The notes under the pieces were generated by a model. The model worked only from the letters and a program-made list of their open reading frames with translations, was not told the origin of the DNA and did not search any database. A program made the position numbers and the translations under genes. This document shows, in pieces, positions 1-7,797 of a stretch of DNA of 64,000 nucleotides. The DNA is from RYN-230 sp963841695 (GTDB taxonomy: Bacteria > Actinomycetota > Actinomycetes > Streptosporangiales > Streptosporangiaceae), in NCBI GenBank assembly GCA_963841695.1, contig CAWJDQ010000013.1, positions 124,001 through 188,000 on the forward strand, written 5' to 3'. Position 1 is the first letter of the stretch. Every line of letters begins with the position of its first letter.

Positions 1-298
1 CCCCGGACTGGGACAGCGCCACCGCCAGCACGCCGGTCAGGTCCATCCGGCTGTGGTACTCGGTGGCGATCGACGGGGAGGCCAGCGTGGCCAGCATCCC
101 GGCGTGCGCCTGCAGCAGGTACGACCCGTACACCGCGGCGTTGTCGGAGGTGCCCCGGGCGATGAACAGCACCTGGCGGCAGTCCCGGGCCAGCGCGGCC
201 GCCTCACCGCCCCGCGGCATCAGCGTGTCCAGCGTGGCCCGCAACGCGGCGGGCTGCTGCGCGATCTCGGTCCGCATGGCGGTGACAGGAACGCTCAC
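1..298 (-). CDS. SIS-domain sugar-phosphate isomerase/deaminase, N-terminal part (cut by window edge)
   Basis: The visible ~99 residues read as the start of a SIS (sugar isomerase) domain of the GlmS-isomerase/AgaS type. They begin VSVPVTAMRTEIAQQPAAL and continue to the phosphosugar-binding segment FIARGTSDNAA near residues 46-56. The product probably isomerises or deaminates an amino-sugar phosphate in the cytoplasm. The GTG start at 298 overlaps the nagA stop by 4 nt (GTGA), so the two genes are probably translationally coupled, and the product likely acts on the glucosamine-6-phosphate that NagA makes. An ATG at 277 is an in-frame alternative start. The catalytic half lies outside the window, so isomerase and deaminase cannot be told apart. 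Confidence 0.8.
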   Translation of the reverse strand, partial: MSVPVTAMRTEIAQQPAALRATLDTLMPRGGEAAALARDCRQVLFIARGTSDNAAVYGSYLLQAHAGMLATLASPSIATEYHSRMDLTGVLAVALSQSG

Positions 299-1497
299 GG
301 GTACACCTTCTCACCATCGATCCAGGTCGCGGCGGTCCGCAGGTCGTCGTCGAGCCACACCAGGTCGGCCGCGGCCGCCGGGGCGAGGCGGCCCAGGTCG
401 GGCCGGCCGATCAGGTCGGCGGGCACCCGGGACGCGGCGGCCACCGCGGCGGACAGCGCGGACCCGCCCCCGGCCGCCAGGCCAAGCGGACCCCGGGGAT
501 AGCCCCCCCGGGCGAGCAGAGCGACCATGTTCGCGACCGCCCGGTCGATCCGCAACGCCGATCCGGCCAGCCCGCCGTCCGCCCGGCGCGGCGGCACACC
601 GTCACCGGGCGGCAGCGTGATCGGCTCGCCGCCCAGCAGGTACTCCCCCGGCGGCATGCCCGCGCACGCCGCGGCGTCGGTGACCAGGCAGATCCGGCCC
701 GGCGCGGCGGCGAAGGCCAGCGTGGCGTTAGCCATCGCCACGTGGTGGGTGTCCACGATCAGGCCGCTGGTCAGCCGGGGGTCGGCCAGCGCCTGCCCGG
801 CCACCCCGGGCTCGCGGGACCTGATCGACGGCTGCGCGTTGAACAGGTGCGTGACCATCCGCGCGCCCGCCCCGGCGGCCACCGCGACCTGCGCCGCGGC
901 CGCGTCGCTGTGCCCCACGCTGACCAGCACGCCGGCGGCGGCCAGCTGGCGGACCGCGGCCAGCCCCCCGTCCACCTCGGGGGCCAGGGTGACCAGCCGG
1001 ACCAGGCCCGCGCCCGCCGCCAGCAGCTCGTCCAGCGCCGCGGGGGACGGCGGCACGATCCAGTCCGGGTTGTGCGCACCCCGCCGCCTCGGCGAGATGA
1101 ACGGCCCCTCGAGATGCACGCCGAGCACGCGCGCGCCTCGCCACCTCCGCTCCGGGAAATTCTCCGCAACGAAACCCAGCGCCGTGGCCAGTCGCTTCAC
1201 CGGCGCGGTGATGAACGTGGGCAGGAAGGCCGTGCACCCCGTCCCGGGCAGCCCCCCGGCCACGGTGGCCCAGCCTTCCGGCTCGGCGGCCTGCATCTCC
1301 ACCCCGAAGTACCCGTTGACCTGGAGGTCGACCAGGCCCGGGACGAGGACGCCCGAGGCCAACTCGGTGTCCGCGGCCCCGGGGGGCGCGCCCTGGCCCA
1401 CGCCGGTGATCCGGTTTCCGGACGTGACGACGTAGCCGGGCTCCAGCACCGGGTCGCCGGGCAGCGCGGTGACCACCCGGGGAGCAGTGATGATCAC
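295..1497 (-). CDS. nagA: N-acetylglucosamine-6-phosphate deacetylase
   Basis: Amidohydrolase-superfamily enzyme that converts GlcNAc-6-phosphate to glucosamine-6-phosphate and acetate in the cytoplasm, in chitin or cell-wall sugar recycling. At 400 residues it has the usual length. Family landmarks are PGLVDLQVNG (53-62), HLEGPF with metal ligand Glu130, GHSD with His196, HLFNA with His217, and the catalytic Asp in LVTDA (Asp274). The GTG start at 1497 overlaps the stop side of the upstream aldo/keto reductase region, and the gene runs with a 4-nt overlap into the SIS gene, so this is one operon. Residues about 108-118 (GFVAENFPERR) are encoded by DNA resembling a dispersed repeat seen elsewhere in the window and look like an insertion before the metal-binding strand. 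Confidence 0.95.
   Translation of the reverse strand: MIITAPRVVTALPGDPVLEPGYVVTSGNRITGVGQGAPPGAADTELASGVLVPGLVDLQVNGYFGVEMQAAEPEGWATVAGGLPGTGCTAFLPTFITAPVKRLATALGFVAENFPERRWRGARVLGVHLEGPFISPRRRGAHNPDWIVPPSPAALDELLAAGAGLVRLVTLAPEVDGGLAAVRQLAAAGVLVSVGHSDAAAAQVAVAAGAGARMVTHLFNAQPSIRSREPGVAGQALADPRLTSGLIVDTHHVAMANATLAFAAAPGRICLVTDAAACAGMPPGEYLLGGEPITLPPGDGVPPRRADGGLAGSALRIDRAVANMVALLARGGYPRGPLGLAAGGGSALSAAVAAASRVPADLIGRPDLGRLAPAAAADLVWLDDDLRTAATWIDGEKVYP
1157..1180 (-). repeat. Partial copy of the 33-nt dispersed repeat, inside nagA
   Basis: Read on the minus strand this stretch contains TTTCGTTGCGG followed by a GAATTT segment. It matches about 20 of 24 positions of the intergenic copy at 44811-44843. 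It lies in codons for nagA residues near 106-114. Confidence 0.45.
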
Positions 1498-1501
1498 CGG
1501 C

Positions 1502-2483
1502 TCATACGCCGACGTGGGCCATGAACGAGGCGGGGTAACGCTCCCCGGCGACCGCGTCCCGCGGCACCGCCCTGCCCAGCTCGATCAGGTCCTCCGGGGT
1601 CAGCACGATGTCGGCGGCGGCCGCGTTCTGCTCCAGGTACGTGCGCCGCTTGGTGCCCGGGATGGTCACGATGTCGTTCCCCTGGGCCAGCACCCAGGCG
1701 ATGGCCAGCTGGGCGGGGGTGGCCCCCTTGCCCTGCGGCGATCTCGGCCACCCGGCCCGCGACGGCCAGGTTGTGGTCGTAGTTCTCGCCGGCGAAGCGC
1801 GGGTGGCCGCGGCGGAAGTCGGTGGCGCCGAACTCCCCGGAGGCGTCCAGCGACCCGGTCAGCAGCCCCCGGCCCAGCGGGCTATAGGACACCAGGCCGA
1901 TGCCCAGCTCGCGGAGCACGGGCAGCAGGCCATCCTCGGGTTCGCGGCTGAACAGCGAGTACTCGTACTGGGCCGCCGTGACCGGGTGCACCGCGTGGGC
2001 CCGGCGCACGGTGTCCGGCGCCGCCTCGGAGATGCCGAGGTAGCGGACCTTGCCCGCACCGACCAGCTCGCTCAGCGCCCCCCAGGTGTCTTCCACGGGG
2101 ACGGTGCGGTCCACCCGGTGCTGGTAGTACAGGTCGATGTGGTCGGTGCCCAGCCGCTCCAGCGACGCGTCGCACGCCTCGCGGACGTACTCGGGCCGGC
2201 CGTTGACCGTGCGGCTGCCGTCCGGCAGCCGCTGGTTGCCGAACTTGGTGGCCAGCACGACCTCGTCCCGGTGGCCCTTGAGGGCCCCGCCGACCAGCCG
2301 CTCGTTGGTGAACGGGCCGTAGGCGTCCGCGGTGTCCAGGAAGGTCACGCCGAGGTCGAGCGCCCGGTGGATGGTGGCCACCGACTCCGCGTCGTCCGGG
2401 GCACCGTAGGACTGGCTCATGCCCATGCAGCCGAGGCCCACTTCGGCGACGGAAAGCCCCTGGCCGAGCGTGCGTTGTCTCAT
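1502..2483 (-). CDS. Aldo/keto reductase, frameshifted
   Basis: NADPH-dependent aldo/keto reductase, a TIM-barrel oxidoreductase of about 326 residues when repaired. The start MRQRTLGQGLSVAEVGLGCM, the catalytic Asp and Tyr in FLDTADAYGPF (about residues 48-58) and the NADP-binding C-terminal part VTIPGTKRRTYLEQN are all typical. The reading frame breaks at a C5 run (1723-1727, plus strand). Removing one base joins the two halves and restores TPAQLAIAWVLAQG. The repaired protein ends at 1502, just upstream of nagA. The substrate is unknown. The gene precedes nagA in the same operon, which may only reflect transcriptional convenience. The break sits in a homopolymer, so sequencing error is more likely than gene death. 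Confidence 0.85.
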
Positions 2484-2526
2484 CAGTTCCCGCCCAATCG
2501 TGGATTCCTGGCGCAGTCAGGGTACT

Positions 2527-2559
2527 GGGATGGTTTTCGTTGCGGCGAAGTTGGGGTTT
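2527..2559 (+). repeat. 33-nt dispersed repeat, copy 1 (intergenic)
   Basis: Lies between the aldo/keto reductase start and the ku stop. It matches 30 of 33 positions of the reverse complement of 44811-44843, including a 19-nt identical block GGGATGGTTTTCGTTGCGG. Shorter versions occur inside dapC and nagA. It is AT-richer than its surroundings. Confidence 0.75.
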
Positions 2560-2588
2560 ACGCACTCGCCCGGCGTCCGGCGCGGCGC

Positions 2589-3380
2589 TTAGCCGGCGCT
2601 TGGCGGGCGGCCCCGGGTGGCCGCGTCCAGGCTGGCCTGGAGCGCGTCGAGCAGGCTGGCGGGCTCGTCCGGGGCGGCCGGCCCGGCGGGCGCGGTCACC
2701 TCCCGGCCCTCGGCCCGGGCCGCGACCAGTTCCGCGAGCGCCTCCCGGTACTCGTCGTGGTACTGGCCGGGATGGAAATCCTCGGTCATCGAGTCGATGA
2801 GCGACGTCGCCATCCGCAGTTCCTGGGTGCGGACCTCGATGTCGGCGCCGGTGAACGGGAAGTCCGCCGCGCGCACCTCGTCGGGCCACAGCATGGTCTC
2901 CAGCACCAGCACGCCGTCGTGGCTGCGCAGGGCGGCCAGGGACTCGCGCTGGCGCAGCACCACCTTGGTCACGGCCACCTTGGCGGAGCGTTCCAGGGCG
3001 TCCCGGAGCAGCACGTAGGCCCGGACCCCGGCCGGCTCGGGCTCCACGTAGTAGCTGCGGTTCCACAGGATGGGGTCCACCTGGTCGGCCGGGCTGAAGT
3101 TCAGCACCTCGATGCTGCGGGCCGTGGGCAGCGGCAGCTGGTCGAGATCCTCGTCGGTCAGCACGATCATCTCGCCGTCCGGCAGCTCATAGCCCTTGGC
3201 CACGTCGGCGAACGGGACCTCCTCGCCGTCCAGGGCGCAGATCCGGCGGAAATGGATCCGGCCGCCGTCCGCGGCGTGCACCTGGCGGAACGTCACATCC
3301 CGTTGCTCCGTGGCGGTGTAGAGCTTCACCGGGATGGTCACCAGGCCGAACGAGATCGACCCTTTCCACATGCTGCGCAT
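2589..3380 (-). CDS. ku: Non-homologous end-joining protein Ku
   Basis: Homodimeric ring protein that binds double-strand DNA ends and recruits LigD in bacterial NHEJ. The 263 residues carry the bacterial Ku core from MRSMWKGSISFGLVTIPVKL through RRICALDGEEV (about 45-55), DEDLDQLPL and the segment NRSYYVEPE (about 107-115). The C-terminal tail is short and Pro/Ala-rich. A purine-rich RBS (GGGAGAC) precedes the ATG. No ligD is visible in the window, so the partner must be elsewhere. The gene is transcribed divergently from the flavoprotein gene at 3495. Confidence 0.96.
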   Translation of the reverse strand: MRSMWKGSISFGLVTIPVKLYTATEQRDVTFRQVHAADGGRIHFRRICALDGEEVPFADVAKGYELPDGEMIVLTDEDLDQLPLPTARSIEVLNFSPADQVDPILWNRSYYVEPEPAGVRAYVLLRDALERSAKVAVTKVVLRQRESLAALRSHDGVLVLETMLWPDEVRAADFPFTGADIEVRTQELRMATSLIDSMTEDFHPGQYHDEYREALAELVAARAEGREVTAPAGPAAPDEPASLLDALQASLDAATRGRPPSAG

Positions 3381-3494
3381 ACCGTCTCCCTACCCAGATG
3401 CGCGGAATGTGCCCCTCTGGGAGGACCGGGTTCGGGTAGGGCTGTCATGATGAACGGACCGCGTACGTCTAGCGAGTCGGGGGAGGATCAGCAC

Positions 3495-4957
3495 ATGCCT
3501 GACTTCGACGTCGTCGTGCTCGGCGGGGGGACTTCCGGCAGCCTGATCGCTGTCGAGGTGTCGCGCGCCGGGCGGTCTACGGCTCTGGTGGAGGCGGGTC
3601 TCGTCGGTGGCGAGGCACCGTACCTGGCCGACATGGCCTCCAAATCACTGCTCCAGTCCGCCCGCCGGGGCGAGACCTGGGAGCATGCCGTCGCGCGCCG
3701 CGACGAGGTCGCCGGGCACCTCGACGACGCCGCGGCCGCGGGCCAGCTCGCCGAGGCCGGCGTGACCCTGATCCGCGGTACCGGCCGGATCACCGGGCCC
3801 GGCACGGTCGCGGTCCTGCCGCGTCCGGCCCGGGACAACGGCAGCGGGCTGGCCCAGCCCGGCCCGCTGACCCTGCACTACCAGGACCTGGTCGTGTGCA
3901 CCGGGAGCGAGCCGGTCGCGCCGCCGGTCGAGGGCCTGGCCGACGTGCCCGCCTGGACCAGCGCGGAGGCGCTCAGCTGCCCGGACCTGCCCCGGCGGTT
4001 GGTGGTGCTGGGCGCGGGCCCGGTGGGCTGCGAGCTGGCCCAGATCTACGCGGCGTTCGGCTCCCAGGTCACCCTGGTCGAGGCGGAGCCGCACGTGCTC
4101 CCGGGCGAGGCGCAGTTCACCAGCGAGATCCTCGGTGACGCGCTCCGGCGGACCGGCGTGGACCTGCGGCTCGGGTCGGCGGTGGTCAAGGCCGAGACCA
4201 CCGACGACGGGCTGGCCCTCACGCTGGCCGACGGGACCAGGATCGAAGCGGACCGGGTGCTGCTGGCCAGCGGCCGGCGGCCCCGGCTGTCCGGGCTCGG
4301 GCTGGAAGAGCTCGGCATCTCGGCCGGCCCCGGCGAGATGCTGCCGCTGGACGAGACCTGCCGGGTCGTGCCCAACGCGTCCGGGAAGGCCGCGCCCGGC
4401 GCCGCCGGGAAGGCGGGGCCCGCCGGGAAGCCGCCGGCGCCGGGACGAAGAACGGGCGGGTCTGGGCCGCCGGGGACGTGACCGCGGTCGCCCCGTACAC
4501 GCATACCGCGCGCTACCAGGCGCGGATCGTCGCGGCCAACCTGCTGGGCGGCACCCGGGCCGCCGACTACCGGGCCATCCCGCGCACGGTGTACACCTCG
4601 CCGTCGGTCTACACCGTGGGCATGTCCCCCTCGCTGGCCACGGCCACCGGGGTCGACCTGATCACGGTCAGCTACGACCTGGCCGAGACGGCCCGGGCGC
4701 AGGTGGAAGACGACGATCGCGGCCGGGTCGAGCTGTACGCCGACGCCGGATCGGGCGACATCCTGGTCGGCGCCGCGGCGATCGGGCCCGACGCGGAGGA
4801 ATGGATGGGCGAGGTCACGCTGGCCATCCGGGCCAGGATCCCGCTGGCGGTGCTGACCGATGTGGTGCATGCGTTCCCGTCCTACGGCGAGGCGGTGGGA
4901 ACCCCGTTGCGGGGCCTGGCGCAGCGGTCTTCGGGCAGGCCGGCGGGCCGGGGGTGA
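3495..4957 (+). CDS. Pyridine nucleotide-disulphide oxidoreductase family flavoprotein lacking the redox cysteines, frameshifted
   Basis: FAD/NAD(P)-dependent flavoprotein with the fold of dihydrolipoamide dehydrogenase and mercuric reductase. It has an N-terminal FAD-binding VVLGGGTSGSLIAVE, an NAD-binding VVLGAGPVGCELAQIYAAFG (about 174-193), a second FAD motif RVWAAGDVTA and a C-terminal dimerisation domain. The active-site loop, normally GG-T-C-x4-C, reads GGEAPYLADMASKSLL. Both cysteines are gone, yet the C-terminal His-Glu dyad (HAFPSYGE) is kept. The frame shifts at about 4430-4450 in a G/C-rich low-complexity stretch, and the downstream part continues to 4957. ATG 3495 follows a GGGAGGA RBS. 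It probably transfers electrons to a quinone or other acceptor rather than to a disulphide, as reported for mycobacterial LpdA (Rv3303c). Confidence 0.85.
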
Positions 4958-5309
4958 GCGGGCCAGGGGTGAGCGGGCCGGGCGCGGCCGGGCCGGGCGC
5001 GGGGGCGGAGACGGCCGCCGGGCCGGAGACCGGGACGCGCGGGGACACGGGGGCGGAGACGGGCGGCGACGCCGGCCAGGACGCGGAGGCTGGGGCGGGG
5101 GCGGCCGGGCCGCTGCCGCGGCGCCCCGCCGGCCCGGACCCTGCTGGGGCAGGCCCGCGCCACGGCCCCGGGGGCGGCAGGCGCGGGGCCGGCAGCGGGC
5201 GCGGGGCCGGTGCCGGAGGCACTACCCTCAAGGAAACCGGCCGTTCCCCCCATAGCGGAGCCTCGCCGGGCTGACCAGCCAGCCATCACACAACACCTGA
5301 GGGGCGCTG
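4958..5309 (+). other. Low-complexity intergenic stretch
   Basis: About 350 nt with no convincing gene. It opens with three imperfect 14-nt units of the GTGAGCGGGCCGGG type (about 4941-4985) and continues as G-rich sequence. One reading frame stays open and would give a Gly/Ala/Pro-rich tail. It could be a C-terminal extension of the flavoprotein if a second frameshift exists, but nothing conserved supports this. Confidence 0.4.
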
Positions 5310-5522
5310 ATGAGTGACCTCAGCCCAGAATCCCTCGGCGGATCCATTGAGGACCCCGAGGTACCGGTCGAAGACGCCATCGAGCAGCACGAGTCGCTGC
5401 CGGGCGACGAAGACGGGGACGGGGAGCCCGAAGACTTCGAGCTGCCGGAGGACGCGAACCCGGCCGACGTGGTGGAGCAGCACCAGGAGGTCGGGGGCGA
5501 CGACGAGGAGACGTACAGCTGA
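5310..5522 (+). CDS. Small acidic protein with two internal repeats
   Basis: A 70-residue protein, strongly acidic and without Cys or membrane segments. It contains two related units, VEDAIEQHESLPGDEDGD (about 19-36) and ADVVEQHQEVGGDDEE (about 52-67), each with an EQH core followed by an acidic run. GAGGGGCGCTG precedes the ATG, giving a good RBS. Small acidic proteins with a DVVEQ-type core are common as conserved hypotheticals in actinobacteria. I do not know a function. It lies alone between the flavoprotein gene and the TetR gene. Confidence 0.75.
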   Translation: MSDLSPESLGGSIEDPEVPVEDAIEQHESLPGDEDGDGEPEDFELPEDANPADVVEQHQEVGGDDEETYS

Positions 5523-5616
5523 CCGGGCAGGCGCCCCGGCCATCAGGCGAACCTGACCTCCCGCCGTCGCCTGAGGTCACCCTCCGTTACCCCCTTCCCG
5601 GGGGACGAGCGGTCGT

Positions 5617-5652
5617 AGGATGGCGTGCATCGGGCGGAATTGCCGCCCGATT
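5617..5652 (+). promoter_or_regulatory. TetR-gene promoter -10 and 23-bp inverted-repeat operator
   Basis: A -10 hexamer TAGGAT (5617-5622) is followed by a perfect inverted repeat with 9-nt arms, ATCGGGCGG (5630-5638) and CCGCCCGAT (5644-5652), around a 5-nt centre. It lies at the predicted transcript start and just upstream of the TetR start codon, the usual position of an autorepression operator. This is inference from position and symmetry. Confidence 0.6.
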
Positions 5653-5670
5653 GACGCAACGGAGAGTCTC

Positions 5671-6291
5671 GTGACAGCAACACCGCAGGCCCGTACGGCC
5701 GGTACGCGGCTGCCGAGGCAGGCCCGGCGTCGGCAGCTACTGGGTGCGGCCCAGGAAGTCTTCGTCGCGCAGGGCTATCACGCGGCCGCGATGGACGAGA
5801 TCGCCGAACGGGCCGGGGTCAGCAAGCCCGTGCTCTACCAGCACTTCCCCGGCAAGCTTGACCTCTACCTGGCGTTGCTGGACGAGAGCGTCGAGGCGCT
5901 GACCGACACCATCCGCAACGCGCTGGCCTCCACCACCGACAACAAGCAGCGGGTCAGCGCCACCTTCGAGGCGTTCTTCGGCTTCGTCGCCAGCACCGGC
6001 GAGGCGTTCCGCCTGGTCTTCGAGTCCGACCTGCGCAACGAGCCGGCGGTGCGGGACCGCCTCGACGCGGCCATGCGCGTGCACGCGGACATGATCAGCG
6101 AGTTCATCCGCGAGGACGCGGGGCTGGGCGACGATCACGCCCACCTGCTCGGGATCGGCCTGGTCGGGATGGCCCAGATCAGCGCGACCTACTGGCTGGG
6201 CACCGACCGTGCCATCCCCAAGGACGCCGCGGAGCAGATGATGGCCCGGCTGGCCTGGCGCGGCATCAGCGGCTGGCCGCGCACCGGCTGA
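5671..6291 (+). CDS. TetR/AcrR family transcriptional regulator
   Basis: One-component repressor of about 206 residues. The N-terminal helix-turn-helix spans roughly residues 13-60 (RRRQLLGAAQEVFVAQGY, then MDEIAERAGVSKPVLYQHF). The C-terminal part is a ligand/dimer domain that looks like those of the TetR paired with DUF3107 in other actinobacteria (FRLVFESDLRNEP). I chose GTG 5671 because it follows GGAGAG and because an ATG at 5620 would put the operator palindrome inside the gene. DUF3107 follows in the same direction. Autoregulation is likely from the inverted repeat at 5630-5652. The ligand is unknown. Confidence 0.9.
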   Translation: MTATPQARTAGTRLPRQARRRQLLGAAQEVFVAQGYHAAAMDEIAERAGVSKPVLYQHFPGKLDLYLALLDESVEALTDTIRNALASTTDNKQRVSATFEAFFGFVASTGEAFRLVFESDLRNEPAVRDRLDAAMRVHADMISEFIREDAGLGDDHAHLLGIGLVGMAQISATYWLGTDRAIPKDAAEQMMARLAWRGISGWPRTG

Positions 6292-6369
6292 GCCACCTCC
6301 TACCTCTTCCGCCCTCTTCCGCGGCGGCCTGCCGCCGCTGTCCCAACCAAGTCCGAGCACAGGAGCGCT

Positions 6370-6594
6370 GTGGAAGTCAAGATCGGGATTCAGTCCATCC
6401 CGCGTGAGCTCATCGTGGAGACCAACGTCTCGGCCGCAGATCTCGAGCGCGCGCTCACCGCGGCCATGACGTCCGAGGACGGCGGGCTCTTCGTGCTGCC
6501 CGACGACAAGGGGGGCAAGTTCCTCGTCCCGGCGGCCAAGATCGCCTACGTCGAGCTGGCCGACGTCGAGACGCGCCGGGTCGGCTTCCACTAG
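6370..6594 (+). CDS. DUF3107 family protein
   Basis: A 74-residue cytoplasmic protein that matches the short actinobacterial DUF3107 family over its whole length: VEVKIGIQSIPRELIVET, then a central acidic loop, then KIAYVELADVETRRVGF. The GTG start follows AGGAG by 6 nt. No biochemical role is established for the family. Its conserved neighbours, a TetR gene upstream and a ferritin-like gene plus a DEAD-box helicase gene downstream, recur in many actinobacteria, so this is ancestral synteny. Confidence 0.9.
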   Translation: MEVKIGIQSIPRELIVETNVSAADLERALTAAMTSEDGGLFVLPDDKGGKFLVPAAKIAYVELADVETRRVGFH

Positions 6595-6638
6595 CTCCGC
6601 TGGTCCGTGGCTGGCTGGCCCTGGGTCAGCAGCTCAGC

Positions 6639-7457
6639 TCAGCTCGCCAGGCCGAGCGCGGTCATCCGCTGCGCGTGCGCGTCGGTGATGTGGGCCAGCA
6701 GCCGCCCGATGTCGCCGAGCTGGGCGGGGGGAGCCGCACTGGAGTCCAGCGGGCCGTCCTCCGGTGAGCCGGTGCCCGGCGGGCTGGCCTTCGCGGGGCT
6801 GGCCTTCGCGGGGCTGGCCTTCGCGGTGGCGGCCCCGGCCAGCAGGCCGGCCAGCGAACGCCGGTCCGCGACGACCCGGTACGCCTGCGCCAGCGCCTCG
6901 CCGACCAGCCGCCGGGCCCACAGCGCGAGCCGTCCCGCGACATGCGGGTCGGCCGCGATCGCCGCGCGGACCCGGGCGATGACGAACTCGGCGTGCCCGG
7001 TGTCGGCCAGCACGCGCAGCACGAGTTCGCGGGTCTGCGGGTCGACCAGCTCGGCGACGGTCCGGTAGAAGTCGGCCGCGATCCCGTCCCCGACATAGGC
7101 CTTGACCAGTCCTTCCAGCCAGTCAGCCGGGGCGGTCCGGGCGTGGAAGGCATCCAGCGCCGGGGCGAACGGCAGCATGGCCTGGTCCGGCTGGGCGCCC
7201 AGTGTGGATAGCTGGTCGCAGAGCAGCCGGAAGTGGCCGAACTCGGCGACCGCCATCCCGGCCAGAGCGGCCCGGTCCGCGAGCGAGGGAGCCAGTGCCG
7301 CGTCCTCGGTCAGCCGGAAGTACGCGTCTAGTTCTGCATAGGCCAGCAGGCCGAGCAGGTCAATGGTGCCGTCACGGGAGATCCCGCCCGGCTGGTTCGG
7401 GTCGCTGGGCTCGCGGAGGTCGCCGGGCGCTTCGTCGCGCCCCTGTGCGTCGGTCAC
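6639..7457 (-). CDS. Ferritin-like fold protein (MiaE-like family)
   Basis: About 272 residues. A four-helix-bundle core contains the metal-ligand pattern of ferritin-like proteins: Glu in LLAYAELDAYFRL, ExxH in VAEFGHFRLL and a further xxxH/E set in LADTGHAEFVIA. Annotated relatives are called tRNA-(ms2io6A)-hydroxylase-like, but hydroxylation activity here is not shown. A linker of three KASPA repeats, encoded by tandem 15-nt units at 6780-6825, separates the bundle from a C-terminal helix pair. GTG 7457 (VTDAQGRDEAPGD) is preferred to longer in-frame options that would add a Cys-rich, unconserved leader. Divergent from the helicase gene. Confidence 0.85.
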   Translation of the reverse strand: MTDAQGRDEAPGDLREPSDPNQPGGISRDGTIDLLGLLAYAELDAYFRLTEDAALAPSLADRAALAGMAVAEFGHFRLLCDQLSTLGAQPDQAMLPFAPALDAFHARTAPADWLEGLVKAYVGDGIAADFYRTVAELVDPQTRELVLRVLADTGHAEFVIARVRAAIAADPHVAGRLALWARRLVGEALAQAYRVVADRRSLAGLLAGAATAKASPAKASPAKASPPGTGSPEDGPLDSSAAPPAQLGDIGRLLAHITDAHAQRMTALGLAS

Positions 7458-7797
7458 CCGCGAAGCGTAACAACCGGGGCACTGCGAGTTGGTCCACCCG
7501 CAGGCCAGGACACATTGGTACACTGCGAGTCAGAACTTGGAATGGAATGCGGCAACCCCCTGCCGTGTTCCTACTAGCAGTAAGGCTCGCGGCCAGCCGG
7601 ACGCGCACGTGCGCCGGCGTTGGCAGGACACAATGTGGGCAGGACCCGACGGCGGGACCGCCTGCGAGGCCTGGCCGGATGCCTTACTGCACTGGCGGGC
7701 GACGCCTGCCGGTGGAGCCGATAGCCAGGTCCGCAGTGGCAGGGACACGCGTATAGGGCGTGCCCAGACAGCGGGCCACTGATGGAAGCTGATTCAA
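7458..7797. other. Divergent intergenic region with a 10-nt direct repeat
   Basis: About 340 nt between the ferritin-like and helicase genes, with no credible ORF. The 10-mer CACTGCGAGT occurs twice (7480-7489 and 7521-7530, 41 nt apart, or about four helical turns), which could be paired activator or repressor sites. The region should contain both divergent promoters. I could not fix a -10/-35 pair with confidence. Confidence 0.45.

Noticed and set aside
1608..4481. Very long plus-strand open frame overlapping the reverse-strand aldo/keto reductase and ku genes
   Set aside because: Only its last part (after 3495) is coding. The first 600 codons are antisense to two well-supported genes.
4135..5274. 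Long open frames on both strands across the flavoprotein and the low-complexity region
   Set aside because: Compositional shadow: Pro/Arg/Gly-rich translations without conserved motifs. The real gene is recognised by FAD and NAD motifs in other frames.
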